The notes below the pieces were generated by a model. The model was not told the origin of the DNA. It did not search any database and saw only the letters and a list, made by a program, of their open reading frames with translations. Below, piece by piece: positions 57,901 through 64,000 of a DNA stretch of 64,000 bases. Numbering within the stretch: the first letter of the stretch is position 1; the number at the start of each line of letters is the position of its first letter. The stretch comes from CAYWNA01 sp964459305 (GTDB lineage Bacteria; Planctomycetota; Planctomycetia; Pirellulales; Pirellulaceae). Location of the stretch: contig CAYWNA010000040.1 of the NCBI GenBank assembly GCA_964459305.1, positions 1 to 64,000 of the forward strand, in the 5' to 3' direction. A program made the position numbers and the translations under genes.

Positions 57901-59005
57901 GCAGGGCCTCCGCCTTCAGCGCGTCGAATTGCCCAGCGATCTCGTCAAGTTGCTTCAACTGGTCACCGTCCAGGGTGCGCTTGTCAGCAGCCTCGCTGTC
58001 CGACGAATTCTCGCCGAGCAGCTTGTCGTGGCCTTCCTTGAGGGCCTCCAGGCGCTTCAGATACTCCGGACCGTGCGGATAGCGGGCCTCGAAAGTCTCG
58101 ATCAGATCATTGACAGCCATTTCCAGTGCTCGCCACTGGTTGGCGGGAACGCCAGACGCGGCCTTCGACGCGAGGCTCACCGGGCGAAGCACAATTTTCT
58201 GCCACTTCTCCTTGTCGGCCAAGTACTTGAGGATATTCCCAGTAAGCCGTTCGAGGTTATCTCGGTGAGCGTTATTGGCCAAGGCATAATTGGGCGCTCT
58301 CCATCCGAGCACGATCACCCGGCCCTTTCCAACCTTGTACTCGGCCAACGGATTTTCGGAGCTGGCATTGGCGCGTGCCAAGAGCATCCCGCGCGTGGGA
58401 CCGCCGGAACCGTGGAAGTCGGCGTAGGCCTGATAACCACCGTTGGTCAGAGGTATGACGGTGGCTCCTTCGAAAATGCCCTCGAACGCCAGTCCAGCGA
58501 AGACAGGGTGCTCTTTGCGAACCGCAACCAGTTTCGCTTGGTAGCCGTCGCTCCCACCATTACCCGTCCGTGGTCGCACCGGCTCGATCCCAAACGTATG
58601 GACCATGGCCAGCGCCACGCCGGACAGGAAAAGCCCACCACCATCGTCAACGTACTCGCGCAAAGCGCCGATCGTCTTGGGCCGGTACAACGATCCGTTC
58701 TGCGCAGCCGTATCACCCTGATGGTGCCACACAACATCGAACTGATCCAGCGCCACCGTCTGGCCCTGCTCGTTGATAAGCGCACCATCCTCGGCGGGCA
58801 GCAGCAACGTGGCCGAAGTGAGTCTCTCGGCCAACTGCCAAGCCGCCTTGGTCTCGGCACCAAAATTGTCAACAGACGATTCCGGTGCGAGAAAGGCAAT
58901 GGCTGGGTCTGCAGCCGACGCGACGCTTGAAGGCATCGGCGTCAATAGACTGAAAAGGACCATTCCCACGGCGATCATCGCAAACCGACGCGTCGCAGCG
59001 CTCAT
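54920..59005 (-). CDS. HzsA-related multidomain diheme protein with FGE-sulfatase-like C-terminus
   Basis: A 1361-residue exported protein with four parts. (1) After the signal peptide, residues about 33-275 form a ThuA/glutamine-amidotransferase-like flavodoxin fold (VVWHHQGDTAAQ, GGGLFLSGVALAMV, VIVLGWRAPNYA). (2) About 300-420 is a helical linker. (3) About 420-1030 is an HzsA-like propeller and cytochrome region (DACYLPDGRILFTST, NNGRVLYLRWEYTD) with two haem c sites, C835VGCH839 and C885VGCH889. (4) About 1115-1355 is a formylglycine-generating-enzyme-like domain (RIPAGQFVMGD, LPTEAQWEYACRAG, NVWEWT, VVRGGSW); of the two catalytic cysteines only Cys1329 is present and the other is Asp1324, so copper-dependent oxidation is unlikely. 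Its role may be redox electron transfer in the periplasm. The ATG follows GGAGATG. It is the only gene of its unit. Confidence 0.85.
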   Translation of the reverse strand: MSAATRRFAMIAVGMVLFSLLTPMPSSVASAADPAIAFLAPESSVDNFGAETKAAWQLAERLTSATLLLPAEDGALINEQGQTVALDQFDVVWHHQGDTAAQNGSLYRPKTIGALREYVDDGGGLFLSGVALAMVHTFGIEPVRPRTGNGGSDGYQAKLVAVRKEHPVFAGLAFEGIFEGATVIPLTNGGYQAYADFHGSGGPTRGMLLARANASSENPLAEYKVGKGRVIVLGWRAPNYALANNAHRDNLERLTGNILKYLADKEKWQKIVLRPVSLASKAASGVPANQWRALEMAVNDLIETFEARYPHGPEYLKRLEALKEGHDKLLGENSSDSEAADKRTLDGDQLKQLDEIAGQFDALKAEALLANPLVDFERLLLVRRGVGNLGLPANWQSNSSLPATGFDNQIATLSPVRPDGKLTAFFEPEGDRFVGDVDLHFDADRMLFSMPGSNGRWQVHEMGVDGSALREIPLITEPDVDNYDACYLPDGRILFTSTAPFVGVPCVYGSSHVTNSYLLERDGSIRQLTVDQEHNWCPTVLNNGRVLYLRWEYTDLPHSNSRILFHMNPDGTGQMEYYGSNSFFTNSFFYARPIPDHPTKVVGVATGHHGMKRSGRLLVLDPALGRHEADGVVQEIPGCGKKVEAIIKDNLADGVWPQFLHPYPLSEKHFLVSARPTPHSFWGIYLVDVFDNMLLLCEEPGYAMFEPVPLRKTPRPPVISDKVDLTRKDALIYLNDIYLGGGLTGIPRGTVTRLRLMTYHFSYRGMGGLLGAVGMDGPWDVKRVLGTVPVETDGSALFRVPANTPIAVQPLDERGQALQLMRSWFTAMPGEVLSCVGCHERQNTVTVNRETIAARRKPSEITPWHGAVRGFSFQREVQPVLDKYCVGCHGGQPHDDGRQLADLRGTKIITDWNSKIAGHVNAKVGGKFSVSYTELHRYVRRPGIESNIRLLTPMEFHADATELAQKLRKGHHGVELGPEAWDRIVTWIDLNAPYHGSWTEVVGEAAVRHVSQRACEMRERYAGVAENPEEIPQMATADIQPIVPEPPPDRAEQPIDCPGWPFNSAEAQRRQADMGAWQQTVDVGEGMKLELVRIPAGQFVMGDVNGHPDERPRTMVEIERPFWMGRFEITNEQFNTFDPTHDSTVESMHGYQFGIHGYPVNQPRQPVVRVSWNKAMAFCRWLSRQTRREFSLPTEAQWEYACRAGTATPFWYGDPDADYSKLANLGDARLSEFALDTYVHVRLVPEPNQYDDWVPKDERFNDNGFVSTEAGRYDANPWGLHDMHGNVWEWTSTAFGAYPYREDDGRNDSTNHSRRVVRGGSWYDRPKRCRSAFRLSYEPYHAVFNVGFRVVMGEGKKQMVK

Positions 59006-59170
59006 ATCGACATCTCCATATCATTACGACCATTGAACTGATGGTGCTTATTGTATCTTCCGATGTCTTGGAAGCCAAAGAGCGATTCAAAATAAGACAC
59101 CCTTCTGCCAACATCGACAATGCACCGTCCGCAAAGACCGACGACGGCTCGATTCTCTGTTCGCCGACGC

Positions 59171-60730
59171 TCAAGGAGCAGGCCCGTTACCAACCGCATA
59201 CAGGCGTTTGTTCGTGGCTACGTATAGTACTCCGTTGGCGGCTGTGGGTGTGGTGTAGATGCGTTCGGGCGTGCGGATGCGGTTGATCACTTTGAGTTCT
59301 TTTCCGTGGGCCAGCACCCAAAACAAGCTTCGGCCTGTGCCCAAGTAGACCTTGCCGTCGGCCACCAATGTGGAACTCCAGATCGGTCTGCCCGCGTCGT
59401 GCACCCAGTAACACTCGCCCGTTTCGGCGTCCAGGCAGTGTAACTGACCGGCGTAGTCGGCTACATAGACCAGGCCGTCGGCAATCGATACGGTGGACAA
59501 GCTGGCCCCGGTGTTTTTGTAGGACCAGACCAGGCCGGACCGGGTGACGTCGCCTTTGCCGGTGGCATCAACGCATACCAGCCATCCGTCTCTCTGCTTG
59601 TACCACGGGTCCTGGGAGATGGTCACGTAGATGCGATTGTTGTAGAACACGGGCATCGAGAAGATCTCGTACGATGCACAATCATATCCGTGCTCGATGG
59701 GCACGTCGTCTTGGGTTTGGGCGAGGGGATGGCCGTTGAATTGCCAGAGGTTCTTTAGCAGCGTCGGCCGATTGCCCGCCGTGTTTCCTTGCGTACCAAG
59801 CGGTTCGAATGCGTACACATAGCCGTTGCCGCCGCCCAGGAACAGGCTCGTCTTGCCGTCGACCTGTCCCAGCGACGGCGAACTCCATTGTCCGTGGATG
59901 ATGCCCGTGCCGATTCCGAAATTGTCCCGCGCGACCAGCTTGCCGGTATTCTTGTCAAGCACGACCAGCGTGGGCGCCCCTGGCTTGGGCACCTCCTCGT
60001 GTGTCCACTCGACGCCGTTTCCGGTGCAGACGTACAGCAGGTCGCCGTGAATCAGGATTGAACAGTTCGTGGCGTTGTGAGGATAGACTCCCGATTCGGC
60101 AACCATATCATACAGCCAGATGATGTCGGCGTCTTTGTCGCCCGGGGCAAGCGGTCTCTCGTCGGCCGAAACCATGTGGCGGCCTTCGTCGACGTAGGTC
60201 CCGTCGTTGCCGTTGGCCATTCCATTCACGTCCAGGCACATCACCTCACACCGGTTGCTGACCAGGTACGCACGATCCTTCTCGACCGTGGGCGGCGACG
60301 TGATTCCCACGTAGTGCCAATCGGACCACTTGATTTCGTGCAACTTGGGAACGACCAGTTGCCAGAGAAATTTGCCGGACTTTTTGTCGAAGCACATCAT
60401 CACGCCGCGGTCGCCTTGAATCCGCGAGTCGCGCGGCGCTTCGTTGTTGGTGCCGACGAAGACCTTGCCTGCCGAGACCACGGGCGAGCCGTAGGTCTGG
60501 TTGCCCAGCCGAGCGACCCACCGGACGTTTTTCGTGGTGGCCGGATCGATATTCCCGGTGGCCGGATTCAGCGTGCCCGGATCGAATCCTTCGGGAAGCC
60601 CTTTCTCAGCGGAGACCAGGTTTCTTGAGTTCTGCTCTCCCCACTGAGGCTGGTCTTCGGCGAGCGAAGTTGCCAGAATCATTGATGACAGGACCGCGAC
60701 GAGAATCGTTGCTGGTATCGCCCGCTGCAT
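59171..60730 (-). CDS. Secreted PQQ-like beta-propeller protein
   Basis: A 519-residue exported protein with signal peptide MQRAIPATILVAVLSSMILA and an eight-bladed PQQ-type propeller (VRWVARLGNQTYGSPVVSAG, CFDKKSGKFLWQL, VLDKNTGKLVARDN, LHCLDAETGECYWVHDAG and KVYLGTGRSLFWVLAHG). Quinoprotein alcohol dehydrogenases carry a disulfide between adjacent cysteines and a catalytic Asp, which I cannot identify here, so the protein may not bind PQQ. It lies 165 bases upstream of the HzsA-related gene on the same strand and might be expressed with it. The ATG at 60730 has CGGAG upstream. No SAM-domain insertion occurs here, unlike the propeller at 4933-8361. Confidence 0.8.
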   Translation of the reverse strand: MQRAIPATILVAVLSSMILATSLAEDQPQWGEQNSRNLVSAEKGLPEGFDPGTLNPATGNIDPATTKNVRWVARLGNQTYGSPVVSAGKVFVGTNNEAPRDSRIQGDRGVMMCFDKKSGKFLWQLVVPKLHEIKWSDWHYVGITSPPTVEKDRAYLVSNRCEVMCLDVNGMANGNDGTYVDEGRHMVSADERPLAPGDKDADIIWLYDMVAESGVYPHNATNCSILIHGDLLYVCTGNGVEWTHEEVPKPGAPTLVVLDKNTGKLVARDNFGIGTGIIHGQWSSPSLGQVDGKTSLFLGGGNGYVYAFEPLGTQGNTAGNRPTLLKNLWQFNGHPLAQTQDDVPIEHGYDCASYEIFSMPVFYNNRIYVTISQDPWYKQRDGWLVCVDATGKGDVTRSGLVWSYKNTGASLSTVSIADGLVYVADYAGQLHCLDAETGECYWVHDAGRPIWSSTLVADGKVYLGTGRSLFWVLAHGKELKVINRIRTPERIYTTPTAANGVLYVATNKRLYAVGNGPAP

Positions 60731-60961
60731 GGCATGGTTCTCCGTGGTGGCTTGGTTGCCACGTTGACTCGTTTGGCGATGATATCAGAAGGTCGCAGGT
60801 GACGTAAGGAACGGCGCCGAAATAGACTTCGGATTCATGGTAGCTGAAGTCGCCAGACTTTGGGCACTTGGCGTGGGAAAAACCAAGCTTTGGCGAGTTC
60901 GGCTGCATCAAGCAAATGGTGATAGCATGTCGGCAGCGATCCAGAGTAATGGGGCCACATT

Positions 60962-62047
60962 ATGAATAGCAGGGAAAGAGTCCTTTCCGCCATTGAGCAT
61001 CGCGAGGTCGACCGGATTTCCGTGATGTACCGAGGTCTTCCGGAAACAAACGAAAGACTGAGCCGGTACTTGGGACTGGGACCTACCGACGCGAATTGGC
61101 CTGCGGTTCTTGATCGGCTCGGAGCGGATCTTTTCTCCGGCGGGTCTTGCATGGGCAAGTATACGCGGCTGGAGCCGAAGTACACCGGCCCCCGAAGCGA
61201 CCTCGACAGCGGTTCCCACCTGGACCTGGTTTGGGGATTGGTCGCGAAACGAGTGAAGACCAAAGATCACGAGTACGTCGATTGGCCCGACCATCCCATG
61301 GCGTCCTGTGCCTCCACCCGCGAGATCGAGCAGTATTCGTCGCCGAAACTCTGCGATTTCGATTTTTCGGGCATGCAGGTGGATGAGGAGACTCAGCGGC
61401 GTGCGATCTATAGTGTGGGCAAGTTGAATCACATCTTCATGCTTGCTTGCCGGCTACGTGGAATGGACCGGCTGCTGTTGGACATGGCGACCGAACCGGC
61501 CCTGGCCGAGGCGCTGATCGAGAAGGTGGCGGTGTTTGCCGTTGAGCTCAACCGGAGATCTTTGGAGCACGTCGGCACCCAGGCGGACCAGTACGTGCTC
61601 TGGGACGACGTCGCCATGCAAAGCGGCTTGATGATGAGCCCGGCTCACTGGAACAAGTATCTGCGCCGATGGTACGAGATACTGTTTCAGGACGCGAAGC
61701 AGTACGGACTGAAGGTCTTCTATCATTGTTGTGGGAGTTTTCACCCGATCATACCCACGCTGATCGACCTCGGGGTGGATATTTTGGATCCGGTCCAGAC
61801 ATCGGCTCGCGACATGGACCTTCGGACTCTGAAGAGACGGTACGGCAACAACGTATGCTGGCACGGGGGAATCGACGTCCAACGGCTGCTGCCCTGCGGC
61901 ACTGTGTCCGAAGTCCGAGAAGCCGTCCTCGACGCGAAAGAGCTATTTGGCTCTGGCGGGGGGATCGTTCTGGGGCCGTCCCACGAAATCACACCCGACA
62001 CGCCGATCGAGAACATTCTGGCCATCTACGAGAACGCAACGGAATAA
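60962..62047 (+). CDS. Uroporphyrinogen decarboxylase-family protein, corrinoid methyltransferase-like
   Basis: A 361-residue cytoplasmic TIM-barrel protein. The N-terminus MNSRERVLSAIEHREVDRIS is a standard opening of the URO-D/MtaA superfamily. VFYHCCGSFHPIIPTLIDLG includes the HxC metal-binding pair, used in MtaA/MtbA-type corrinoid:CoM methyltransferases, and VCWHGGIDVQRLLPCGT and GGIVLGPSHEITPDTPIENI follow the family order. True HemE has an Arg-rich substrate site and a different N-terminus, so methyl transfer from a corrinoid protein is a better guess than haem synthesis, though the donor and acceptor are unknown. The gene is divergent from the PQQ-propeller gene and is not followed by a corrinoid protein. 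The ATG start lacks a strong ribosome site. Confidence 0.8.
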   Translation: MNSRERVLSAIEHREVDRISVMYRGLPETNERLSRYLGLGPTDANWPAVLDRLGADLFSGGSCMGKYTRLEPKYTGPRSDLDSGSHLDLVWGLVAKRVKTKDHEYVDWPDHPMASCASTREIEQYSSPKLCDFDFSGMQVDEETQRRAIYSVGKLNHIFMLACRLRGMDRLLLDMATEPALAEALIEKVAVFAVELNRRSLEHVGTQADQYVLWDDVAMQSGLMMSPAHWNKYLRRWYEILFQDAKQYGLKVFYHCCGSFHPIIPTLIDLGVDILDPVQTSARDMDLRTLKRRYGNNVCWHGGIDVQRLLPCGTVSEVREAVLDAKELFGSGGGIVLGPSHEITPDTPIENILAIYENATE

Positions 62048-62175
62048 GGTCGCCGGTGGCAAAATCCCAAAACGATACGTGAATGAACCCACAACGCATG
62101 GTAAACTAGAGGTAGGATCGTTGAGGATCGTTGTGCATACGTCACCGGCCGCATGCGTTTGGCGGGGTTTTGCGG

Positions 62176-62742
62176 ATGAAGATGAGATTTGCCTACCAAT
62201 TCTGTATCGTCTGTGCCGTCATGGTGATCGCCTCGCGGACTTTGAGGGCACAAATGGAAAAATTGGAACCTGAAACGGAGGATCAGGACCCCAAGGTGGC
62301 GAGCAAGGTGGTAAACTTGGAGCCCGAAAAACTGGTGAGTTTGCCTGATCCACTGAGCGATGTCTCCGGGAATATTCTTGATCTGGAAAAGGACGGGTTC
62401 TTCAAGATCGTCAAAGGCGACTACAGCAGGACGACGGCAGGGGACGAAGAAGCGTTGGTCTGGACCGTGGAAGTGGTCAAGCCAATCACGTGCCGACACG
62501 CACAGCTCCGGCTCCGTCACCTGGGTGACGTGAGATTCTACTGGGTCGGCGAGAAATGGCGAAAGCAGTTGTATTCAACGGAATTGTACTATTCGTCGTG
62601 GGTTGCTTCAGGAGCCGTCCATCATGAGATCCTGGACCCGTATGAACAGTTTCAAATCTGGCTGGCCCTTGATGCACGGCAAGTTGGGCTGCTCAAACAC
62701 GACAGAGCAAGTAGGGTCGTGTTCAAAGAGCTGAAGCAGTGA
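62176..62742 (+). CDS. Small secreted protein of unknown function
   Basis: A 188-residue protein with signal peptide MKMRFAYQFCIVCAVMVIAS and a single soluble domain. Segments such as LSDVSGNILDLEKDGFFKIV, LVWTVEVVKPITCRHAQLRL and DPYEQFQIWLALDARQVGLL indicate a mixed beta fold. I do not recognise the family. The gene follows the URO-D-family gene by 128 bases and converges with the MBL-fold gene (16 bases between the stops). An alternative ATG is six bases downstream of the chosen start (62182). No motif indicates enzymatic activity. Confidence 0.65.
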   Translation: MKMRFAYQFCIVCAVMVIASRTLRAQMEKLEPETEDQDPKVASKVVNLEPEKLVSLPDPLSDVSGNILDLEKDGFFKIVKGDYSRTTAGDEEALVWTVEVVKPITCRHAQLRLRHLGDVRFYWVGEKWRKQLYSTELYYSSWVASGAVHHEILDPYEQFQIWLALDARQVGLLKHDRASRVVFKELKQ

Positions 62743-62758
62743 CGGGGACTCTGGCGGG

Positions 62759-64000
62759 CTAGTCCTCTGTGTCCGAGCTCTCGACGTCGACGATCGCTTC
62801 CGCGAATTGTGGCAGATGCCACGTGCCGTATTCGACATCGATGGGTATCACGTAGCGGCCCGACTCGGCATCAGAAGGAATGCCAAAGACGACCGGAAGG
62901 TCCTTTTCGGCCTTGGGCAGCACTTCGGCTTTAACCCACGACGGAGGCCCACCGCCAAAGTCCTTCGGCAAAGCGGCACGGCATGAAGCGGTGTTTGGCG
63001 AAGTAGAATGGTTGGTGATCACTACCTCCAGCCGCACCTCGTCACCTGGTTCTACCTTCTGTGTGTATGGATGGCAGCGAACCCAAGAAGCATCCATTCC
63101 GTAGTTGGCGTGGTCCCACGGAACAAGTTCGCCGAACAGCTTCTCACGTTCGTCTAGGTTCTTTCGCATGAACTGGATTTCCTCCGGCGTGAACGTGAAA
63201 GCGTCGCTTACGTGGCAGTTGAAGATGTGGGTGGGCTTCAGCTTCTCGACCAGCGAGATACAGTATTGGAAACCCACATCTCGGCCCAGCCAATTGCGGT
63301 TGAAGGCACAATAGTCGTCGATGCCGGCCATGGTATGTGAATCGCCCACGAACAGCATTCGCAGGTCGTCGACTTCTACCAGCAACGCATCGTGGTAAAG
63401 CGTCTGGCCAGGGTAGGAGTATGCGGTCATCTTGAATTCGCGCCACCGCCACGACTCGCCGTGTTCCATCACTCGATGTACGCGGATCGGCTCCGGCGCC
63501 AGGCATGGTAACCGCCATGCAGTCGGGTTGGTCAGCACTTCGGCCAATCGGCGGTCGGTGCGGCAGAAGCAGTCGAATTCCTCCTGGAATTTGGGAATGC
63601 CGTTGGTGTGGTCGTAATGGTAGTGCGTCACCCAGAGACCATCGACGCTTTTGATCTCGCCGTCGTCCAGCATCTTCTTGATGCGACTGACGGTCCCGGT
63701 CGAGCCCACATCCATCACGAAAGCCGCCCCCGTCTCCGAGACGACCATCCACGTCGTGCCGAAATGCCGCAGGCAGTCCGGCGGCTCGATCCCCGGGCGA
63801 ATTGGCATCTGTCCCGGCCGGCCCGCGAAGTCTGTGAACAGCTCAGGAAAGTAATGACGAAGTGCGCTGATGGCCACGTAGTTCTCGTAGCACGTTTCCA
63901 GCCGTTCGACCAACGAATCGATTGCCCCCGGCGGATCGTTCATCACGTTCCCGTGCGAAGGAACCAGCGAATCCGGCTTGAGATTCTTGATCCGGCCCAA
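62759..64000 (-). CDS. Tandem metallo-beta-lactamase-fold hydrolase, 5' end outside window
   Basis: At least 413 residues are present and the reading continues past the window edge, so the N-terminus is unknown. The visible part begins with NLKPDSLVPSHGNVMNDPPG, which is the final metal-site segment of a preceding MBL domain, then a second MBL domain: AFVMDVGSTGTVSR, WVTHYHYDHTNGIP (HxHxDH), MLFVGDSHTMAGID (metal-bridging Asp) and HIFNCHVSDAF (last His). A C-terminal Ig-like segment (DEVRLEVVITNHSTS) follows. Two MBL domains in one chain are not usual for this superfamily, and the family's activity (hydrolysis of thioesters, phosphodiesters or lactams) is not deducible. No signal peptide can be judged. 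It converges with the small secreted protein gene. Confidence 0.82.
   Translation of the reverse strand: MGRIKNLKPDSLVPSHGNVMNDPPGAIDSLVERLETCYENYVAISALRHYFPELFTDFAGRPGQMPIRPGIEPPDCLRHFGTTWMVVSETGAAFVMDVGSTGTVSRIKKMLDDGEIKSVDGLWVTHYHYDHTNGIPKFQEEFDCFCRTDRRLAEVLTNPTAWRLPCLAPEPIRVHRVMEHGESWRWREFKMTAYSYPGQTLYHDALLVEVDDLRMLFVGDSHTMAGIDDYCAFNRNWLGRDVGFQYCISLVEKLKPTHIFNCHVSDAFTFTPEEIQFMRKNLDEREKLFGELVPWDHANYGMDASWVRCHPYTQKVEPGDEVRLEVVITNHSTSPNTASCRAALPKDFGGGPPSWVKAEVLPKAEKDLPVVFGIPSDAESGRYVIPIDVEYGTWHLPQFAEAIVDVESSDTED

Noticed and set aside
57179..58930. A 583-codon plus-strand open frame inside the HzsA-related gene
   Set aside because: It is a complement shadow: no family motif or start signal, and the opposite strand has continuous recognisable domains.
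54920..59005. Active formylglycine-generating enzyme (sulfatase activator)
   Set aside because: The first of the two copper-binding cysteines is replaced by Asp1324, and the domain is buried at the end of a large haem protein; no sulfatase gene is in the window.
59171..60730. Quinoprotein alcohol dehydrogenase as the product of the PQQ-type propeller gene
   Set aside because: The vicinal disulfide cysteines and the catalytic Asp of those enzymes were not found; only the generic blade pattern is present.

Overview
The window looks like chromosomal DNA of a planctomycete, probably from the Pirellulales and relatives. The evidence is the G+C-rich coding, secreted Tat-dependent Gfo/Idh/MocA oxidoreductases, many large secreted beta-propeller proteins, DUF4091/DUF4832 glycosidase-like proteins, an HzsA-related diheme protein fused to an FGE-sulfatase domain, and numerous palindromic interspersed repeats. 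No rRNA, tRNA, CRISPR array, prophage or intact insertion sequence was seen. This placement is inferred from gene content only.

Layout. 1-9.7 kb: a minus-strand run of secreted carbohydrate-related proteins (polysaccharide deacetylase fragment, DUF4091 protein, DUF4832 protein, a PQQ-type propeller carrying an embedded methyltransferase-like domain, and a Tat oxidoreductase). 9.9-11.9 kb: a tight plus-strand membrane-lipid operon (four-helix membrane protein, CDP-alcohol phosphatidyltransferase with a variant motif, CdsA-type CDP-diglyceride synthase). 12.1-26.3 kb: further secreted proteins (propeller, GH36-type alpha-galactosidase with NPCBM domain, beta-helix protein, DUF3604/PHP-type protein, PhoD-like phosphatase), with two clusters of gene remnants at 13.4-14.3 and 21.7-22.3 kb. 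26.4-33.5 kb: a probable sugar or polyol catabolic cluster (GldA-like dehydrogenase, 2-hydroxyacid dehydrogenase, class II aldolase, SDR, divergent FGGY kinase), with an LRR lipoprotein gene between the two arms. 33.5-39.2 kb: a glycosidase-like propeller fused to methyltransferase-like domains, a TrpB2-type tryptophan synthase beta chain and a Cys-rich beta-barrel porin. 39.2-40.7 kb: non-coding, with a group II intron relic and repeats. 40.8-46.8 kb: one 2011-residue polytopic membrane protein. 47-49.7 kb: an acetylxylan-esterase-like hydrolase and a second Tat oxidoreductase. 50-54.2 kb: a GcvT-SHMT fusion convergent with a transporter strikingly like the animal choline transporter CHT1. 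54.6-64 kb: a small conserved protein, the HzsA-related giant, a PQQ-type propeller, a uroporphyrinogen-decarboxylase-family methyltransferase-like protein, a secreted protein and a partial tandem metallo-beta-lactamase-fold protein.

How the genes may work together: most encode exported proteins for polysaccharide breakdown, backed by intracellular sugar dehydrogenases, a kinase and an aldolase. A second theme is one-carbon and methyl chemistry (GcvT-SHMT, choline-type transporter, URO-D family protein, methyltransferase-like domains in exported proteins). The most unusual items are the GcvT-SHMT fusion beside the CHT1-like transporter, the two different exported propeller/methyltransferase chimeras, and the four-part HzsA-related protein. 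Interspersed repeats include a 166-bp element present as an inverted pair about 17 kb apart and two families of long hairpins, each seen twice.
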